From Sphingomonadales bacterium (GTDB lineage: Bacteria > Bacteroidota > Bacteroidia > UBA7662): a DNA stretch of 64,000 bases. The stretch spans positions 1 through 64,000 of the forward strand of contig VHAX01000002.1 in NCBI GenBank assembly GCA_016872215.1, in the 5' to 3' direction. Shown one piece after another: positions 17,454 to 27,334 of this stretch. How positions within the stretch are numbered: the stretch's first letter is position 1; each line of letters begins with the position of its first letter. Below the pieces are notes generated by a model that was not told the origin of the DNA, ran no database searches, and saw only the letters and a program-made list of their open reading frames with translations. The translations under genes were made by a program, and so were the position numbers.

Positions 17454-18173
17454 TTAGAGATCATATTTATTGAGCACCTTGAGCATAACCCGAATGTCGT
17501 CGGGATAGGGTGCTTCAATGTCCAGGTTTAGCCCTTCCCCATACGATAACACAATCCTGCGGGCGTGAAGTGCCATCCTTCTGATCATAGGAGTCTCTTC
17601 CTGATGTTCAGAAAGCCGGTAGTGCCTTTTGATGCGCGACAGATATGGAATGCTGCCCCCATACTCCAGGTCATGGGCAATGTGCATCCCCCTACATTGA
17701 AGATGAACCCGAATCTGATGGGTTCGACCCGTAACAGGCTGACATTCCATGAGCGTAAAATGACGAAAATGCTCCAATGCGTTAAAATGTGTAACCGCTT
17801 CCTTACCATCCGAAAAATCAATGCGCATCAAACCATTACGGGCTATACCAATCGGAAGGTCCACTGTCATATTCCCGGTTTTATGAATCCCCTCAACCAG
17901 GGCATGGTAATACTTCTGCACCTTTCTGTGTTCAAACTGCATGGAAACGTGGCGATAGGTCTCTTCATTGAGGGCCATAACAAGAATGCCAGAGGTTCCC
18001 TTATCGAGCCGGTGGCATAAAATGACCCCTGGATGGACGGCGCGTGCCATTTGCAGAAGCGAAGGCTTATGCGCGGTGCGCTCATCGAGTGAACTGATGT
18101 GGGTGGGTTTGTTGACCACCACCAGGCGGTCATCTTCAAATAACAAAATATCCTTCCATCTGGGTGCTTTCAT
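17454..18173 (-). CDS. RluA-family pseudouridine synthase without S4 domain
   Basis: The 239-residue protein contains LFEDDRLVVVNKPTHI, the catalytic block CHRLDKGTSGILVMA (aspartate in HRLD) and GRTHQIRVHLQCRGMHIAHD, all diagnostic of the RluA family. There is no N-terminal S4 domain, so it resembles RluA or TruC more than RluC/D. It isomerises uridine in rRNA or tRNA; the site cannot be told from sequence. It lies 21 nt after the histidine kinase and is probably the third gene of that transcript. Confidence 0.9.
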   Translation of the reverse strand: MKAPRWKDILLFEDDRLVVVNKPTHISSLDERTAHKPSLLQMARAVHPGVILCHRLDKGTSGILVMALNEETYRHVSMQFEHRKVQKYYHALVEGIHKTGNMTVDLPIGIARNGLMRIDFSDGKEAVTHFNALEHFRHFTLMECQPVTGRTHQIRVHLQCRGMHIAHDLEYGGSIPYLSRIKRHYRLSEHQEETPMIRRMALHARRIVLSYGEGLNLDIEAPYPDDIRVMLKVLNKYDL

Positions 18174-18194
18174 TCTGGCAAATATACAGCAACC

Positions 18195-19274
18195 CTAACC
18201 TGCTGATCGAAGAAATCTGTTAATGGAATTGCCTTGCTTAATGAGATGCGGAGCCTTAGCCAAGGTGAAGCCGAAAGTGGTGCCCACACCAGGTGTTGAT
18301 CGCACATGCACTTGTTGTCCGTGTGCCTCCATGATGCGTTTGACGATCGACAAGCCAAGACCGGTTCCCCCCTGTTCGCGCGACCGCGACGCGTCGACCC
18401 GATAAAACCGATCAAAAAGGCGGGGCAGATGTTTTGCATCAATACCAATTCCGGTATCGGTGACATCCATCAGGTAATGGCTGTCCATATCGTAGATCCC
18501 GATCAGCGTGCTCCCGTGTTCTTGTCCGTAGCGAATAGAATTTGACAAAAGATTGATCAAAACTTGTCCTATTTTTTTCTTATCGGCCCGAACGAAAAAC
18601 GGTGGCCGAAGGCCTGGCTTCATCGAAAGTTTAATGCCCCGTTCACCCGCCTTGAATTCCAATGCCTCGAATACATCCCTGCATTGATCGTGGATGTCGT
18701 AGATCTCCCAATCGAGCTCCACATCCCCTTCCAATTCGGAAATGCTGAGCAGGTCGTGGACCAGCTGCTCCATGCGGTCGGCGCTTCGGGCTGCCTTTTT
18801 GAGAAAATGACGCGCCAGCACGGGATCCTCCAATGCCCCATCGAGCAGGCTGTGTACATACCCCTGTATGTTGAAAATCGGTGTTTTTAGTTCATGAGAC
18901 ACATTACCAATGAACTGTTTACGGTATTGTTCGAGGGCTTGTTCGCGGGGTTTGGCTTGCTCCTTCTCCCGTAAATACTTTTCGATTTGCCCGGTCACCT
19001 CTTCAAGTGGATTATGTGCCAGCATTCCTGCTAAGTCTGTATCCGATTTTCCCGTTTTGTGATTAAAAATCAACTTATATATGCTTTTTACTTTCCTGTA
19101 GAGGTAATATTCCACGACAATAAACACCAAAATCGCCACGGTTAGACTTGACAAGCAGCCAAGAATGAATCCGTTGAGATCCAAATGATCGGTGAACCAA
19201 GCAAGGGGCTGGTAGACGACAAAAAAGGAAAGGCTCGACAAAATAGCGAGCGCACGCGGGGTGGGATTTTTCAC
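18195..19274 (-). CDS. PhoR-like sensor histidine kinase
   Basis: The 359-residue protein has two N-terminal membrane segments (ALAILSSLSFFVVYQPLAW; FILGCLSSLTVAILVFIVVEYYLY) with a very short loop, so it lacks a sizeable periplasmic sensor. The kinase core is complete: H-box VSHELKTPIFNIQGY, N-box NLLSNSIRYG, G1 DTGIGI, F-box LFDRFYRVD and G2 GTGLGLSIVK. It overlaps the response regulator by 4 nt. The pairing and H-box type match PhoR-PhoB-like systems of Bacteroidota; the signal is unknown. Confidence 0.93.
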   Translation of the reverse strand: MKNPTPRALAILSSLSFFVVYQPLAWFTDHLDLNGFILGCLSSLTVAILVFIVVEYYLYRKVKSIYKLIFNHKTGKSDTDLAGMLAHNPLEEVTGQIEKYLREKEQAKPREQALEQYRKQFIGNVSHELKTPIFNIQGYVHSLLDGALEDPVLARHFLKKAARSADRMEQLVHDLLSISELEGDVELDWEIYDIHDQCRDVFEALEFKAGERGIKLSMKPGLRPPFFVRADKKKIGQVLINLLSNSIRYGQEHGSTLIGIYDMDSHYLMDVTDTGIGIDAKHLPRLFDRFYRVDASRSREQGGTGLGLSIVKRIMEAHGQQVHVRSTPGVGTTFGFTLAKAPHLIKQGNSINRFLRSAG

Positions 19275-19954
19275 GGGGATACGAACTTGTAACCTACTCC
19301 TTTTATGGTTACAATATAGTCATCTCCTAACTTTTCTCTGAGTTTCCTAACGTGCACATCGATGGTACGGTTGATGACTACTACATCATTTCCCCAAATC
19401 AACTCCAGAATTTTATCCCGGTTAAAGACTTTTCCCGGTGAAAAGGCCAGTAGATAAAGCAGTTCGAACTCTTTGCGTGCCAATGGAACTACATTACCGT
19501 TGAGGGTTACGGAATAGGTTTCTCGGTCAATGAACAGGGGTGGCATTTCCAGGCGTGTGGGAGAAACATTGCGGGTGAGGGCAGCACGGCGAATGAGGGC
19601 GTTGACACGGCTCACCAAGGCAGAGGGCTTGATGGGCTTGGGGATGTAATCATCGGCTCCCGCATCAAATCCCATAACTTCCACAAATTCCTCCTCACGC
19701 GCGGTGAGGAAAGCAATCAACACATCCTTGTAGCCCTCCATTTTGCGGATTTGCCGGCAGGTCTCAATGCCATCGAGAACGGGCATCATCACGTCGAGGA
19801 TGATCACGTCGGGGGTTACCTCCCTGAGCTTTTTCAGCGCTTCCTGACCATTTTGAGTCACATATACCTCGAATCCTTCTTTTTTTAGATTATATTCGAT
19901 GATTTCGCGCGCATCGGGCGTATCTTCTGCAACCAGGATTTTGTAGGGTGTCAT
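19271..19954 (-). CDS. OmpR/PhoB-family response regulator
   Basis: I take the ATG at 19954 (227 residues) rather than the GTG at 19975, because a promoter box overlaps that GTG. The receiver domain has the acidic pocket in VAEDTPDARE, the phosphoacceptor in VIILDVMMPVLDG (about residue 52), the threonine in FLTAREEE and the lysine in YIPKPIKPS. The C-terminal winged helix ends RTIDVHVRKLREKLGDDYI and GVGYKFV, the OmpR/PhoB pattern. It is first in the operon with the kinase and the pseudouridine synthase. Confidence 0.94.
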   Translation of the reverse strand: MTPYKILVAEDTPDAREIIEYNLKKEGFEVYVTQNGQEALKKLREVTPDVIILDVMMPVLDGIETCRQIRKMEGYKDVLIAFLTAREEEFVEVMGFDAGADDYIPKPIKPSALVSRVNALIRRAALTRNVSPTRLEMPPLFIDRETYSVTLNGNVVPLARKEFELLYLLAFSPGKVFNRDKILELIWGNDVVVINRTIDVHVRKLREKLGDDYIVTIKGVGYKFVSP

Positions 19955-19974
19955 ATAGCTATCACTACTCGTCA

Positions 19975-20005
19975 CAAAGCTATAAATAGTATGACCCGTT
20001 GCATA
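19975..20005 (-). promoter_or_regulatory. Candidate promoter TATG-N19-TAGCTTTG of the two-component operon
   Basis: On the reverse strand TAGCTTTG (19982-19975) matches the -7 consensus and TATG (20005-20002) is one mismatch from the -33 TTTG at 19-nt spacing. The box lies 20 nt ahead of the ATG at 19954. Confidence 0.55.
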
Positions 20006-20133
20006 TTAAGTTAGCGTTAATTGAGATTGACAGACGCTCATTACCCTATATTGATTGCAATGACATACTATTCTGATCGGTTTATCCCCTAATTCCCATA
20101 GAACCGAAACGAAACATAGGCTTGAGCTTGAAA

Positions 20134-21591
20134 CTACGCATCCAGAAGACCCTCCAATAGTTTTGCGGCCATTTTCGGGTCGGCCTTTCCGCCCGATTTC
20201 TTCATCAATTCGCCCATAAAAAGCCCAATCATGCCTTTTTTGCCCGAACGGTAGGCAGCCACCTTATCGGGCCATGCCTGTAGCACCTCCCGGGCAAGGC
20301 GCAACAATTCATCCGGGTCCTGCACCTGCTGCAGTCCCATCCGGTTGGCGAGTTCAGCCGGATCTTCGGAAGGTTGACTGACGAGGGCCGGGAACAATTT
20401 CTGCACGGCGGCGGTGTGACTAATCCCACCGTCTTCCACCAACTCTGTCAGGAGTGCCATACATGCAGCCGAAAGCGGAAAATCCTTCATGGACAAAGCA
20501 TGCGCATTGAGCCATGATTTGACAGGTCCCATTACCCAGTTGGCCGCTGCCTTGTAATGCCTGGTGTTTGTGATTATGTTATTGTAATACAAAGCGATTT
20601 CTCTGGATTCGGTCAACACCCCCGCATCATATTCATTGAGTCCGCAACGGGAGGTGAAATCATGTAGCAGATCTGCCGGCAGCGGGGGCATATTAGCTCG
20701 AATCATAGTTTTCCAGTCCTCCGACACGATTACGGGCTGGAGATCAGGCTCCGGAAAATAGCGGTAGTCGTTGGCCTGCTCCTTGGAACGCAATGCAAAG
20801 GTGTTGCCACGACCCGCATCGAAACTTCGGGTCTCGCTGCTGATGGCTTGCCGTGACTCGATCATCGCCACCTGACGCACAAATTCGTGCTCGATGGCAC
20901 GCTGCACATGCCGGATCGAATTCATGTTCTTAACCTCCACTTTCGTACCCAACTGGACGTCACCCTTTCGCCGAACACTAATATTGGCATCGCAACGCAT
21001 ACTCCCCTCCTCCATATTTCCGTCACAGATTTCGAGGTAACGCAGGAGTCGACGCAATTCGGTCAGGTATTGTCCGGCCTGAGCAGCACTGCGTATGTCG
21101 GGCTCCGTAACGATTTCCAGCAGGGGGACTCCACAACGATTCAAGTCTATGAGTGAATCGTAGGCGTCCTGATCATGCATGCTTTTTCCGGCATCCTCCT
21201 CCATATGAATTCGGGTAATGCGGAGTCGAAACATTTGTCCATCCGACTGCCTGAGATCCATATAGCCTTCCGTGGCAATTGGTGTGGTGTGCTGCGTGAT
21301 CTGATAACCTTTTGGCAAATCCGCATAAAAGTAGTTTTTGCGTGCAAATTCGTTGCGCTCCCGGATCCGGCAATTCAGCGCGAGCCCCAAACGGATGGCG
21401 TCGTCGACCACTTGCCGGTTGAGCATGGGCAGAGTGCCAGGGTGACCCAATGATATGGCACTGACCTGGGTGTTGGGGGCTGCCCCGTATTCGGTTGCAT
21501 CAGATGAAAAAGCCTTGGATTGGGTGGTCAGCTGGGTGTGCACCTCCAGGCCAACGACCAGTTCATAGGGGTGCTCTTCGCTCTTGTTCAT
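20134..21591 (-). CDS. gatB: Asp-tRNA(Asn)/Glu-tRNA(Gln) amidotransferase subunit B
   Basis: The 485-residue protein has the N-terminal kinase-like GatB block ELVVGLEVHTQLTTQSKAF, the signature YFYADLPKGYQITQ, EGSMRCDANISVR and EVKNMNSIRHVQRAIEHE, and the C-terminal helical GatB/YqeY tail ending GELMKKSGGKADPKMAAKLL. It phosphorylates the misacylated tRNA so that GatA-derived ammonia can form Gln- or Asn-tRNA. It starts 16 nt after alaS and is probably cotranscribed. gatA and gatC are not in the window. Confidence 0.97.
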   Translation of the reverse strand: MNKSEEHPYELVVGLEVHTQLTTQSKAFSSDATEYGAAPNTQVSAISLGHPGTLPMLNRQVVDDAIRLGLALNCRIRERNEFARKNYFYADLPKGYQITQHTTPIATEGYMDLRQSDGQMFRLRITRIHMEEDAGKSMHDQDAYDSLIDLNRCGVPLLEIVTEPDIRSAAQAGQYLTELRRLLRYLEICDGNMEEGSMRCDANISVRRKGDVQLGTKVEVKNMNSIRHVQRAIEHEFVRQVAMIESRQAISSETRSFDAGRGNTFALRSKEQANDYRYFPEPDLQPVIVSEDWKTMIRANMPPLPADLLHDFTSRCGLNEYDAGVLTESREIALYYNNIITNTRHYKAAANWVMGPVKSWLNAHALSMKDFPLSAACMALLTELVEDGGISHTAAVQKLFPALVSQPSEDPAELANRMGLQQVQDPDELLRLAREVLQAWPDKVAAYRSGKKGMIGLFMGELMKKSGGKADPKMAAKLLEGLLDA

Positions 21592-21607
21592 GAGTTGACT
21601 AATTGAA

Positions 21608-24268
21608 TCATCGGGCCTGTAAATGTGGTAACAATTGTTCGCTTAGGTACTTCAGCGCGTCAGGCAACTTTGTATATTCCGGTCCGCCAGCTATGGCCAG
21701 CTGAGGGGATCCTCCCCCCGAACCGCCCAAAATCGCTCCTGCTTCCTTGGCCAGACTACCAGAGGTGATACCCGTGGAATCACTTAAATCCGGGCTCATC
21801 GCAATGGCTATTATAGCTTTGTCACCGCTCACTGCACCCAACACTACCGCAGCAAGGCTATGTTGGTTTACCAATCCCCCGGCCAATTTCTTCATATGGT
21901 CTGTACTGTCTACGTCAACCCTTTTAATCAGAATGCGACCCCCTTCATATTCAGCATACTGTTTGGAAAGAACCCTTTGTAGGTCTGCCAATGCCTGTTG
22001 GTTTCTCTTTTCCAATTCTTTTCTGAGGGCCACGAGTTCTTGCTGCATGCGTGCTACCTGCTCAGGTAGATTACGGGGCGATCGAAGGGCATCGCTGATT
22101 CGTTGCCACTGACCCAGGCGATCGACCACATAAAGCAAGGCGGCGTGCCCCCCAACAGCTTCTATCCGACGAACCCCGGCCGCCACACCGGTTTCGGTCG
22201 TCACGAAAAAACTGCCAATCTCGGCCGTGTTGCGTACGTGGGTACCCCCACACAATTCAACGCTGAAGCTGGGGTCGAAGGTGATGACCCTAACAGTGTC
22301 GCCATATTTCTCCCCAAACAGGGCCATAGCACCACGCGCGGTTGCCTCCACGAGGGTAATGCCCGTTTCTTCGATGAGGTCGATCGACCGAAGAATGCGC
22401 TGATTCACGATCTCCCAAACTCTGCGCGATTCCGCGTCGGATAAGGGCGCTCCGTGCGAAAAATCAAAGCGGAGATAATCGGGGCCAACCAGGCTACCCT
22501 TTTGCTGCACATGTGTGCCCAATACCTGGCGAAGAGCGGCGTGCAAAAGGTGGGTTGCGCTGTGGTGTACCGAAATATACTGCCTGCGGGATGCGTCAAC
22601 CCTTGCCGTCCAACTGCCTTCGAGCTCTTCGGGCCACTGCTCCACAATGTGCATAATCTGACCATTCTCCCGGATGGTGTCGAGTACGGGGAGTGTTTGC
22701 CCCGATTCATGAATCAGCACCCCGGTATCTCCCAGTTGTCCGCCCGACTCAGCATAGAATGGTGTGCCGGTTAATACGAGTTGCACCCGATGCTGACCGG
22801 ATTTTTCGACGCGACGAGCAGCGAGCACTGCGGTAGCTTGCTCGGTTTGATAATAGCCTGTAAAGAGACCACCCGTGGCCTCATTCCCTAACCTAACCCA
22901 ATCTCCAGCCTGCTGTCGGGTGGCCTGCCTCGAACGATTTTTCTGCTCTTGCATGCACATTTCGAATCCGGGTTCATCGGTGCAGAATCCCTGCTCACGG
23001 GCAATTAGGGCCGTGAGATCGGCCGGAAACCCATAGGTATCAAACAACTCAAATACCTGTTGCCCCGACAGCATGCTTTTGCCTTGTGTTCGGGCATCCT
23101 TGATGAGGTTTTCCAGTTTGAGGAGACCGGTACACAACGTGCGCAGGAAGGTCAGTTCCTCTTGCTTGATAATCTCGGTTATGGCCTGTAGTTGACTATT
23201 TAGTCGCGGGAACATCCCCCCCATTTGTGCCGACAATACGGGTACTAATTTATGGAGGAAGGGCTCGGTTCGACCCAGGAATGTATACCCATAGCGAACT
23301 GCTCTTCTCAGTATGCGTCGACAAACATATCCCGCGCCTGTGTTTGATGGTAGCTGACCGTCGGCGATGACGAACGAAACCGCACGAATGTGATCGGCCA
23401 CTACCCGGATGGCTATGTCAACGGGTTCATTCTCACCATATGTAAAGCCGGATTGCTGTTCGATGGCCCGAATCAATGGCTGAAACACGCCTGTATCGTA
23501 GTTGCTCGATTCACCGACAATGGCGCGACATAGGCGCTCAAATCCCATTCCAGTGTCGACATGCTTCTGAGGCAGACGCTCCAAACTACCATCGGCTTTG
23601 CGGTTGAACTCCATAAACACCAGATTCCAAATTTCCAGTACCTGTGGGTGGTCGCGGTTCACCAGCTGAGCGCCATCCTCCCGGCCACGATCTAAATCAC
23701 TTCTCAAATCGATATGGATTTCGGAGCAAGGTCCGCACGGGCCCTGGTCGCCCATCTCCCAAAAGTTATCTTTGCGCGAACCGGGTAAAATCCGGCTGCT
23801 GTCGATCCACTTCGACCAAAAAGCACGGGTCTCGTGGTCGTAGTCGAGCACGTCCCCTTCATCGCCACCAAAAACGGTCACATACAGCCGTCCCGGATCC
23901 AGGCGAAATTCTTCGGTCAACAATTCCCATGCCCATGCAATGGCCTCTTCTTTGAAATAATCGCCAAAACTCCAGTTACCCAGCATCTCAAACAAAGTGT
24001 GGTGGTAGGTATCGTGCCCCACATCCTCCAGGTCATTGTGTTTGCCGGATACGCGAAGGCAGGGTTGTGTATCGGCCACGCGCGGATGGGTGGCCTGGGC
24101 AAAACCGAGAAAGATATCCTTGAACGGATTCATACCGGCATTGGTGAACAGCAGTGTCGAGTCGCCTTTCACCACCAAAGGCGCAGGATCTGCAATGTGG
24201 TGCCCTTTGCGGCGAAAAAAATCCAGAAACCTTTGGCGTACTTGTTCGGCTGAAAGGGTGTGGTTCAT
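21608..24268 (-). CDS. alaS: Alanyl-tRNA synthetase
   Basis: The 886-residue length fits the family. Motifs are in order: class II catalytic block FTNAGMNPFKDIFLGF near residue 40, HDTYHHTLFEMLGNWSFGDYF, the anticodon-independent tRNA recognition region, the editing-domain zinc motif HHSATHLLHAAL (H-x3-H) with CGGTHVRNTAEIG, and a C-terminal DHHA1 domain ending with GGSGGGSPQLAIAGG. A TATTTTTG box lies 72 nt ahead of the start. The divergent M23 peptidase gene shares the promoter region. Confidence 0.98.
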   Translation of the reverse strand: MNHTLSAEQVRQRFLDFFRRKGHHIADPAPLVVKGDSTLLFTNAGMNPFKDIFLGFAQATHPRVADTQPCLRVSGKHNDLEDVGHDTYHHTLFEMLGNWSFGDYFKEEAIAWAWELLTEEFRLDPGRLYVTVFGGDEGDVLDYDHETRAFWSKWIDSSRILPGSRKDNFWEMGDQGPCGPCSEIHIDLRSDLDRGREDGAQLVNRDHPQVLEIWNLVFMEFNRKADGSLERLPQKHVDTGMGFERLCRAIVGESSNYDTGVFQPLIRAIEQQSGFTYGENEPVDIAIRVVADHIRAVSFVIADGQLPSNTGAGYVCRRILRRAVRYGYTFLGRTEPFLHKLVPVLSAQMGGMFPRLNSQLQAITEIIKQEELTFLRTLCTGLLKLENLIKDARTQGKSMLSGQQVFELFDTYGFPADLTALIAREQGFCTDEPGFEMCMQEQKNRSRQATRQQAGDWVRLGNEATGGLFTGYYQTEQATAVLAARRVEKSGQHRVQLVLTGTPFYAESGGQLGDTGVLIHESGQTLPVLDTIRENGQIMHIVEQWPEELEGSWTARVDASRRQYISVHHSATHLLHAALRQVLGTHVQQKGSLVGPDYLRFDFSHGAPLSDAESRRVWEIVNQRILRSIDLIEETGITLVEATARGAMALFGEKYGDTVRVITFDPSFSVELCGGTHVRNTAEIGSFFVTTETGVAAGVRRIEAVGGHAALLYVVDRLGQWQRISDALRSPRNLPEQVARMQQELVALRKELEKRNQQALADLQRVLSKQYAEYEGGRILIKRVDVDSTDHMKKLAGGLVNQHSLAAVVLGAVSGDKAIIAIAMSPDLSDSTGITSGSLAKEAGAILGGSGGGSPQLAIAGGPEYTKLPDALKYLSEQLLPHLQAR

Positions 24269-24340
24269 AGAAATCGGGCAGAATACGGGGTATGGGGGTG
24301 ATTGCAGCCAAGCTTATCGGTTTTGCTGGCTGAAAGTGCG

Positions 24341-24348
24341 CAAAAATA
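24341..24348 (-). promoter_or_regulatory. Candidate -7 box TATTTTTG for alaS-gatB
   Basis: The reverse strand reads TATTTTTG, an exact consensus match, 72 nt ahead of the alaS start. The leader of about 70 nt would be the longest of the predicted ones here; no -33 at ideal spacing was found. Confidence 0.5.
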
Positions 24349-24352
24349 ATCA

Positions 24353-24360
24353 TATTTTCG
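24353..24360 (+). promoter_or_regulatory. Near-consensus -7 box TATTTTCG, 3 nt before a GTG start
   Basis: TATTTTCG has one mismatch to TAnnTTTG and lies only 3 nt before the GTG at 24364. It fits the recurring near-leaderless layout noted in the findings, but with a weaker box. Confidence 0.35.
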
Positions 24361-24363
24361 CCT

Positions 24364-25332
24364 GTGTCCCGAATCAAATACTACTACAACGACACCCGGT
24401 TGCGGTTTGAAAAAGTCGAAATCCGCTGGTGGCAGCGAGCCCTCCGCATTTTTGGGTTTGTGTCAGCCGTATTGGTTTTCTCGGCTATTGTGGTGGGTAT
24501 CGCCTACACCTACATCGACTCGCCTAAGGAAAAGCGATTGCTCAGGGAAATCGAACAGATGAGTCTTCAATATGAACTGTTGCAGCAACGAACCGAACTG
24601 GCGGAACAAGCACTCAATGAGCTGGAGTTCCGTGACAACCAGATTTACCGGGTTATTTTTGAAGCAGAGCCCCTCGGAGAAAGTATGCAATCAGGAAGAG
24701 CATCGGAAGCTGAGCGGTCGTCGATCATATCGCGCAACCAGACCCGGTTGATTGAAGAGACAGCCGAACGGGTGCAAAACCTCGGTAAGAGGTTGTATCG
24801 GCAGAGCAAGAGCTACGATGAGTTGACCCGAATGGCAAACAACAAAAAACAACTGCTGTCGGCCATTCCCGCCATTCAGCCCGTAGCGAATAAAAATCTA
24901 ACGTCTATTGCCTCGGGCTTTGGCTACCGGATTGATCCCATCTACAAAACGCTGAAAATGCATGAGGGGGTTGATTTCACAGCCCGCACCTCAACAGCAG
25001 TATATGCTACCGGCAATGGGCACGTCGAAAAATTATTGCGCATGGACCGTGGATACGGCAATGCGGTGGTCATAAACCATGGCTTCGGCTATCAAACGCT
25101 TTATGCCCACCTGTCAGCCTTCGCGGTTCGGCAGGGACAGAAAATCAGACGGGGAACACTCCTAGGAAAAGTGGGAAATACGGGCAAAAGTACTGGCCCC
25201 CACCTCCATTATGAGGTCATTAAAGACGGACGAAAAGTAAACCCCATCTACTTCTTCCACGACGATATTAGTCCCGATCAATTCGACCGGCTGATTCAGA
25301 TTTCCGGAACCCTCAACCAATCATTCGACTGA
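24364..25332 (+). CDS. M23-family zinc metallopeptidase, membrane-anchored
   Basis: The GTG at 24364 gives 322 residues and an N terminus (RIKYYYNDTRLRFEKVE) that resembles Bacteroidota M23 proteins, which supports this start. One membrane segment follows (IFGFVSAVLVFSAIVVGIAY), then a coiled-coil of about 100 residues rich in Glu, Gln and Leu, then the LytM domain: HEGVDFTA (H-x3-D), GYGNAVVINHGFGYQTLYAHL and GPHLHYEV (HxH), so the zinc site is complete. It probably cleaves peptidoglycan cross-links or regulates an amidase in the periplasm. Its TGA overlaps the ATG of the MerR gene by 1 nt. Confidence 0.92.
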   Translation: MSRIKYYYNDTRLRFEKVEIRWWQRALRIFGFVSAVLVFSAIVVGIAYTYIDSPKEKRLLREIEQMSLQYELLQQRTELAEQALNELEFRDNQIYRVIFEAEPLGESMQSGRASEAERSSIISRNQTRLIEETAERVQNLGKRLYRQSKSYDELTRMANNKKQLLSAIPAIQPVANKNLTSIASGFGYRIDPIYKTLKMHEGVDFTARTSTAVYATGNGHVEKLLRMDRGYGNAVVINHGFGYQTLYAHLSAFAVRQGQKIRRGTLLGKVGNTGKSTGPHLHYEVIKDGRKVNPIYFFHDDISPDQFDRLIQISGTLNQSFD

Positions 25333-25679
25333 TGCCCTACAAACCCTTTACCTTCCAAAAGAAATACTACACCATCGGCGAGGTGGCCGCACTCCTCGAT
25401 GTGAACGCTACTGTTCTCCGTTTTTGGGAAAAGCACTTCACTGCTATCAAACCAGCCAAAAACCGCAAAGGCAACCGGGTTTACACGCAGACCGACATTC
25501 ACCTGCTGGAAAAAGTGCGTTTTTTGGTGAAAGACAAGGGATTTACCTTGAAAGGGGCGGCTGAACAGCTGCAACAAAAGCCTCTTCCTTCTGAAACTGA
25601 TCAAAAGCGAGAGATACTCGACCGGTTGGTGAAGGTGAAAGGCTTTTTGGAGGAACTCAAAAGGGAATTGGGACGATAA
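25332..25679 (+). CDS. MerR-family transcriptional regulator
   Basis: The 115-residue protein starts with a MerR winged-helix: YTIGEVAALLDVNATVLRFWEKHF, RKGNRVYTQTDIHLLEKV and LVKDKGFTLKGAAEQL. A short helical tail of about 30 residues follows and there is no effector-binding domain, the form commonly found beside M23 peptidase genes in Bacteroidota. Translation is coupled to the upstream peptidase by a TGATG junction. The target is unknown; a role in cell-envelope genes is a guess from position. Confidence 0.9.
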   Translation: MPYKPFTFQKKYYTIGEVAALLDVNATVLRFWEKHFTAIKPAKNRKGNRVYTQTDIHLLEKVRFLVKDKGFTLKGAAEQLQQKPLPSETDQKREILDRLVKVKGFLEELKRELGR

Positions 25680-25737
25680 TTTGAGATGTGAATAATTTTT
25701 GCATTGTGAAGTAGTATTATTAATTTTTTGCACACAT

Positions 25738-26247
25738 ATGTATATGCTCATTCAAAATGCCCCTCTTGTGTCAGATGGCTGGACAACCTTTACGAGGGAG
25801 GCGATTCAATCGACGCTCCCCGATTATGTTATCAGCATTGTGCGGTCGGGACTATTGTCGGGACAAAAACTACGTGTTTGCGTGGGCACCGACTCCCAAC
25901 AATACACAAGACACACGGAATTCGCCTCCGTAGTGGTAATCTACAAGGTCGGACAGGGAGGAAGTATACTGATGCGTCGGTTTCGGGAAACCCGGGAAAT
26001 GAGCCTGCGCGAGCGCCTCATGCACGAGGTCACCTTGTCGATCGATATCGCCTGGCAACTGCTGGAGCCCCTGCAATCGCTTGGGGCTACAGTTGAAGTG
26101 CACGCCGACATTAATCAAGACCCCCGATTCCCCTCGCACATTGCATATCAGGAGGCCCGGGGCTATGTTCGGGGTATGGGTCTGACCTTCAAAGCCAAAC
26201 CTGATGCCTTCGCCAGCTCCTGCTGCGCGGATGCTTTGGTGCATTGA
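25738..26247 (+). CDS. YkuK/DUF458-family RNase H-like protein
   Basis: From the ATG at 25738 the protein has 169 residues (an ATG at 25744 is equally possible). The RNase H-like core is visible in KLRVCVGTDSQQYTRHTEFASVVVIY, in RERLMHEVTLSIDIAWQLL and in VEVHADINQDPRFPSHIAYQEARGYVRGMG, with conserved acidic residues in GTDSQ and HADIN. This matches the YkuK (DUF458) family, predicted ribonuclease H-like with no established role. It is 58 nt from MerR and ends 61 nt before the convergent fbp. Confidence 0.82.
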   Translation: MYMLIQNAPLVSDGWTTFTREAIQSTLPDYVISIVRSGLLSGQKLRVCVGTDSQQYTRHTEFASVVVIYKVGQGGSILMRRFRETREMSLRERLMHEVTLSIDIAWQLLEPLQSLGATVEVHADINQDPRFPSHIAYQEARGYVRGMGLTFKAKPDAFASSCCADALVH

Positions 26248-26308
26248 TTCAACTGAATGACGTAACGCATTCAAATACAAACTGTTGTTCTACAACTTGT
26301 ATGAATTT

Positions 26309-27334
26309 TTACCCAATAAAATATTCATTGGAGCCCACCGGGTCGTGTTGGCGGATCAGTTCCTCTACCTTCTCCACCATCCGGGTGCTGCCCAACAGGA
26401 TGGGTACCCTTTGGTGCAATTCAACCGGCTTTATATCGAGAATTCGGTGGTAGCCGTCGGAAGCCTTACCCCTGGCTTGCTCCAAAATAAAGGACATAGG
26501 GTTGCCCTCATAAACCAACCGGAGCTTACCGCTAGGAGATTTTTTAGTGGCGGGATAAATAAACACGCCCCCTTTAATCAAATTCCGGTGCAAATCGGCC
26601 ACCATGGAACCGATGTAGCGTGAACTATAGGGGCGTCCGGTTGATGCGTCCTTAGCCTGACAATACTTAATGTACTTTTTGACACCTTCCGGAAAGTCCA
26701 GATAGTTGCCTTCATTGATTGAATAAATTTTTCCCTCTTCCGGAATCCGAAGGTTGGGGTGGGAAAGGCAAAATTCCCCGATCGAAGGGTCGAGGGTGAA
26801 GCCATTGACCCCATGACCCGTGGTATACACCAGCATGGTGGATGATCCATACACAATATATCCGGCGGCCACTTGTTCGCGTCCCGCCTGCAGGCAATCC
26901 TCCCGAGTGCCCGGCCCTGAGTCGGAAATGCGTCGGTAAATAGAGAAAATGGTTCCGATCGACACATTCACATCGATATTGGAACTTCCGTCGAGTGGGT
27001 CGATCAGAACGACATATTTGGCATCGCGCGACACGTCTGAGTATATGGGGATGATGTCGTCTTCCTCTTCACTAGCCACAGCACAGCATTCACCCCCGGC
27101 ACTTAGGGCAGCTATAAACTGCTCGTTGGCAAATACGTCCAGTTTTTTAACGGGCTCTCCCTGCACATTCACAACGCCTGTTTCCCCGAGTATATTCACG
27201 AGTCCGGCTTTGTTCACCTCACGATTCACAATCTTGGCGGCTATGCCCAGATCACGTAACAAGCGCGACAAATGTCCCTTTGAAAAAGGAAACTCCTTTT
27301 GTCGTTCTATGATGAATTGTCCGAGTGTCTGCAT
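26309..27334 (-). CDS. fbp: Class 1 fructose-1,6-bisphosphatase
   Basis: The 341-residue protein has the metal and phosphate motifs of the class 1 family: [36 protein letters not shown], and the C-terminal block [30 protein letters not shown] containing the catalytic-loop residues. The N terminus [33 protein letters not shown] is typical. It dephosphorylates fructose-1,6-bisphosphate in gluconeogenesis. AMP-site conservation was not assessed. Confidence 0.97.
   Translation of the reverse strand: MQTLGQFIIERQKEFPFSKGHLSRLLRDLGIAAKIVNREVNKAGLVNILGETGVVNVQGEPVKKLDVFANEQFIAALSAGGECCAVASEEEDDIIPIYSDVSRDAKYVVLIDPLDGSSNIDVNVSIGTIFSIYRRISDSGPGTREDCLQAGREQVAAGYIVYGSSTMLVYTTGHGVNGFTLDPSIGEFCLSHPNLRIPEEGKIYSINEGNYLDFPEGVKKYIKYCQAKDASTGRPYSSRYIGSMVADLHRNLIKGGVFIYPATKKSPSGKLRLVYEGNPMSFILEQARGKASDGYHRILDIKPVELHQRVPILLGSTRMVEKVEELIRQHDPVGSNEYFIG

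Noticed and set aside
19976-20133. 158-bp gap between the response regulator and gatB checked for tRNA or riboswitch
   Set aside because: Only the promoter-like elements near 19975-20005 could be supported; no cloverleaf or terminator.
21747-24410. Plus-strand ORFs antisense to alaS (for example 23834-24253, 139 residues)
   Set aside because: Mirror ORFs of a highly conserved gene; no family features on the plus strand.
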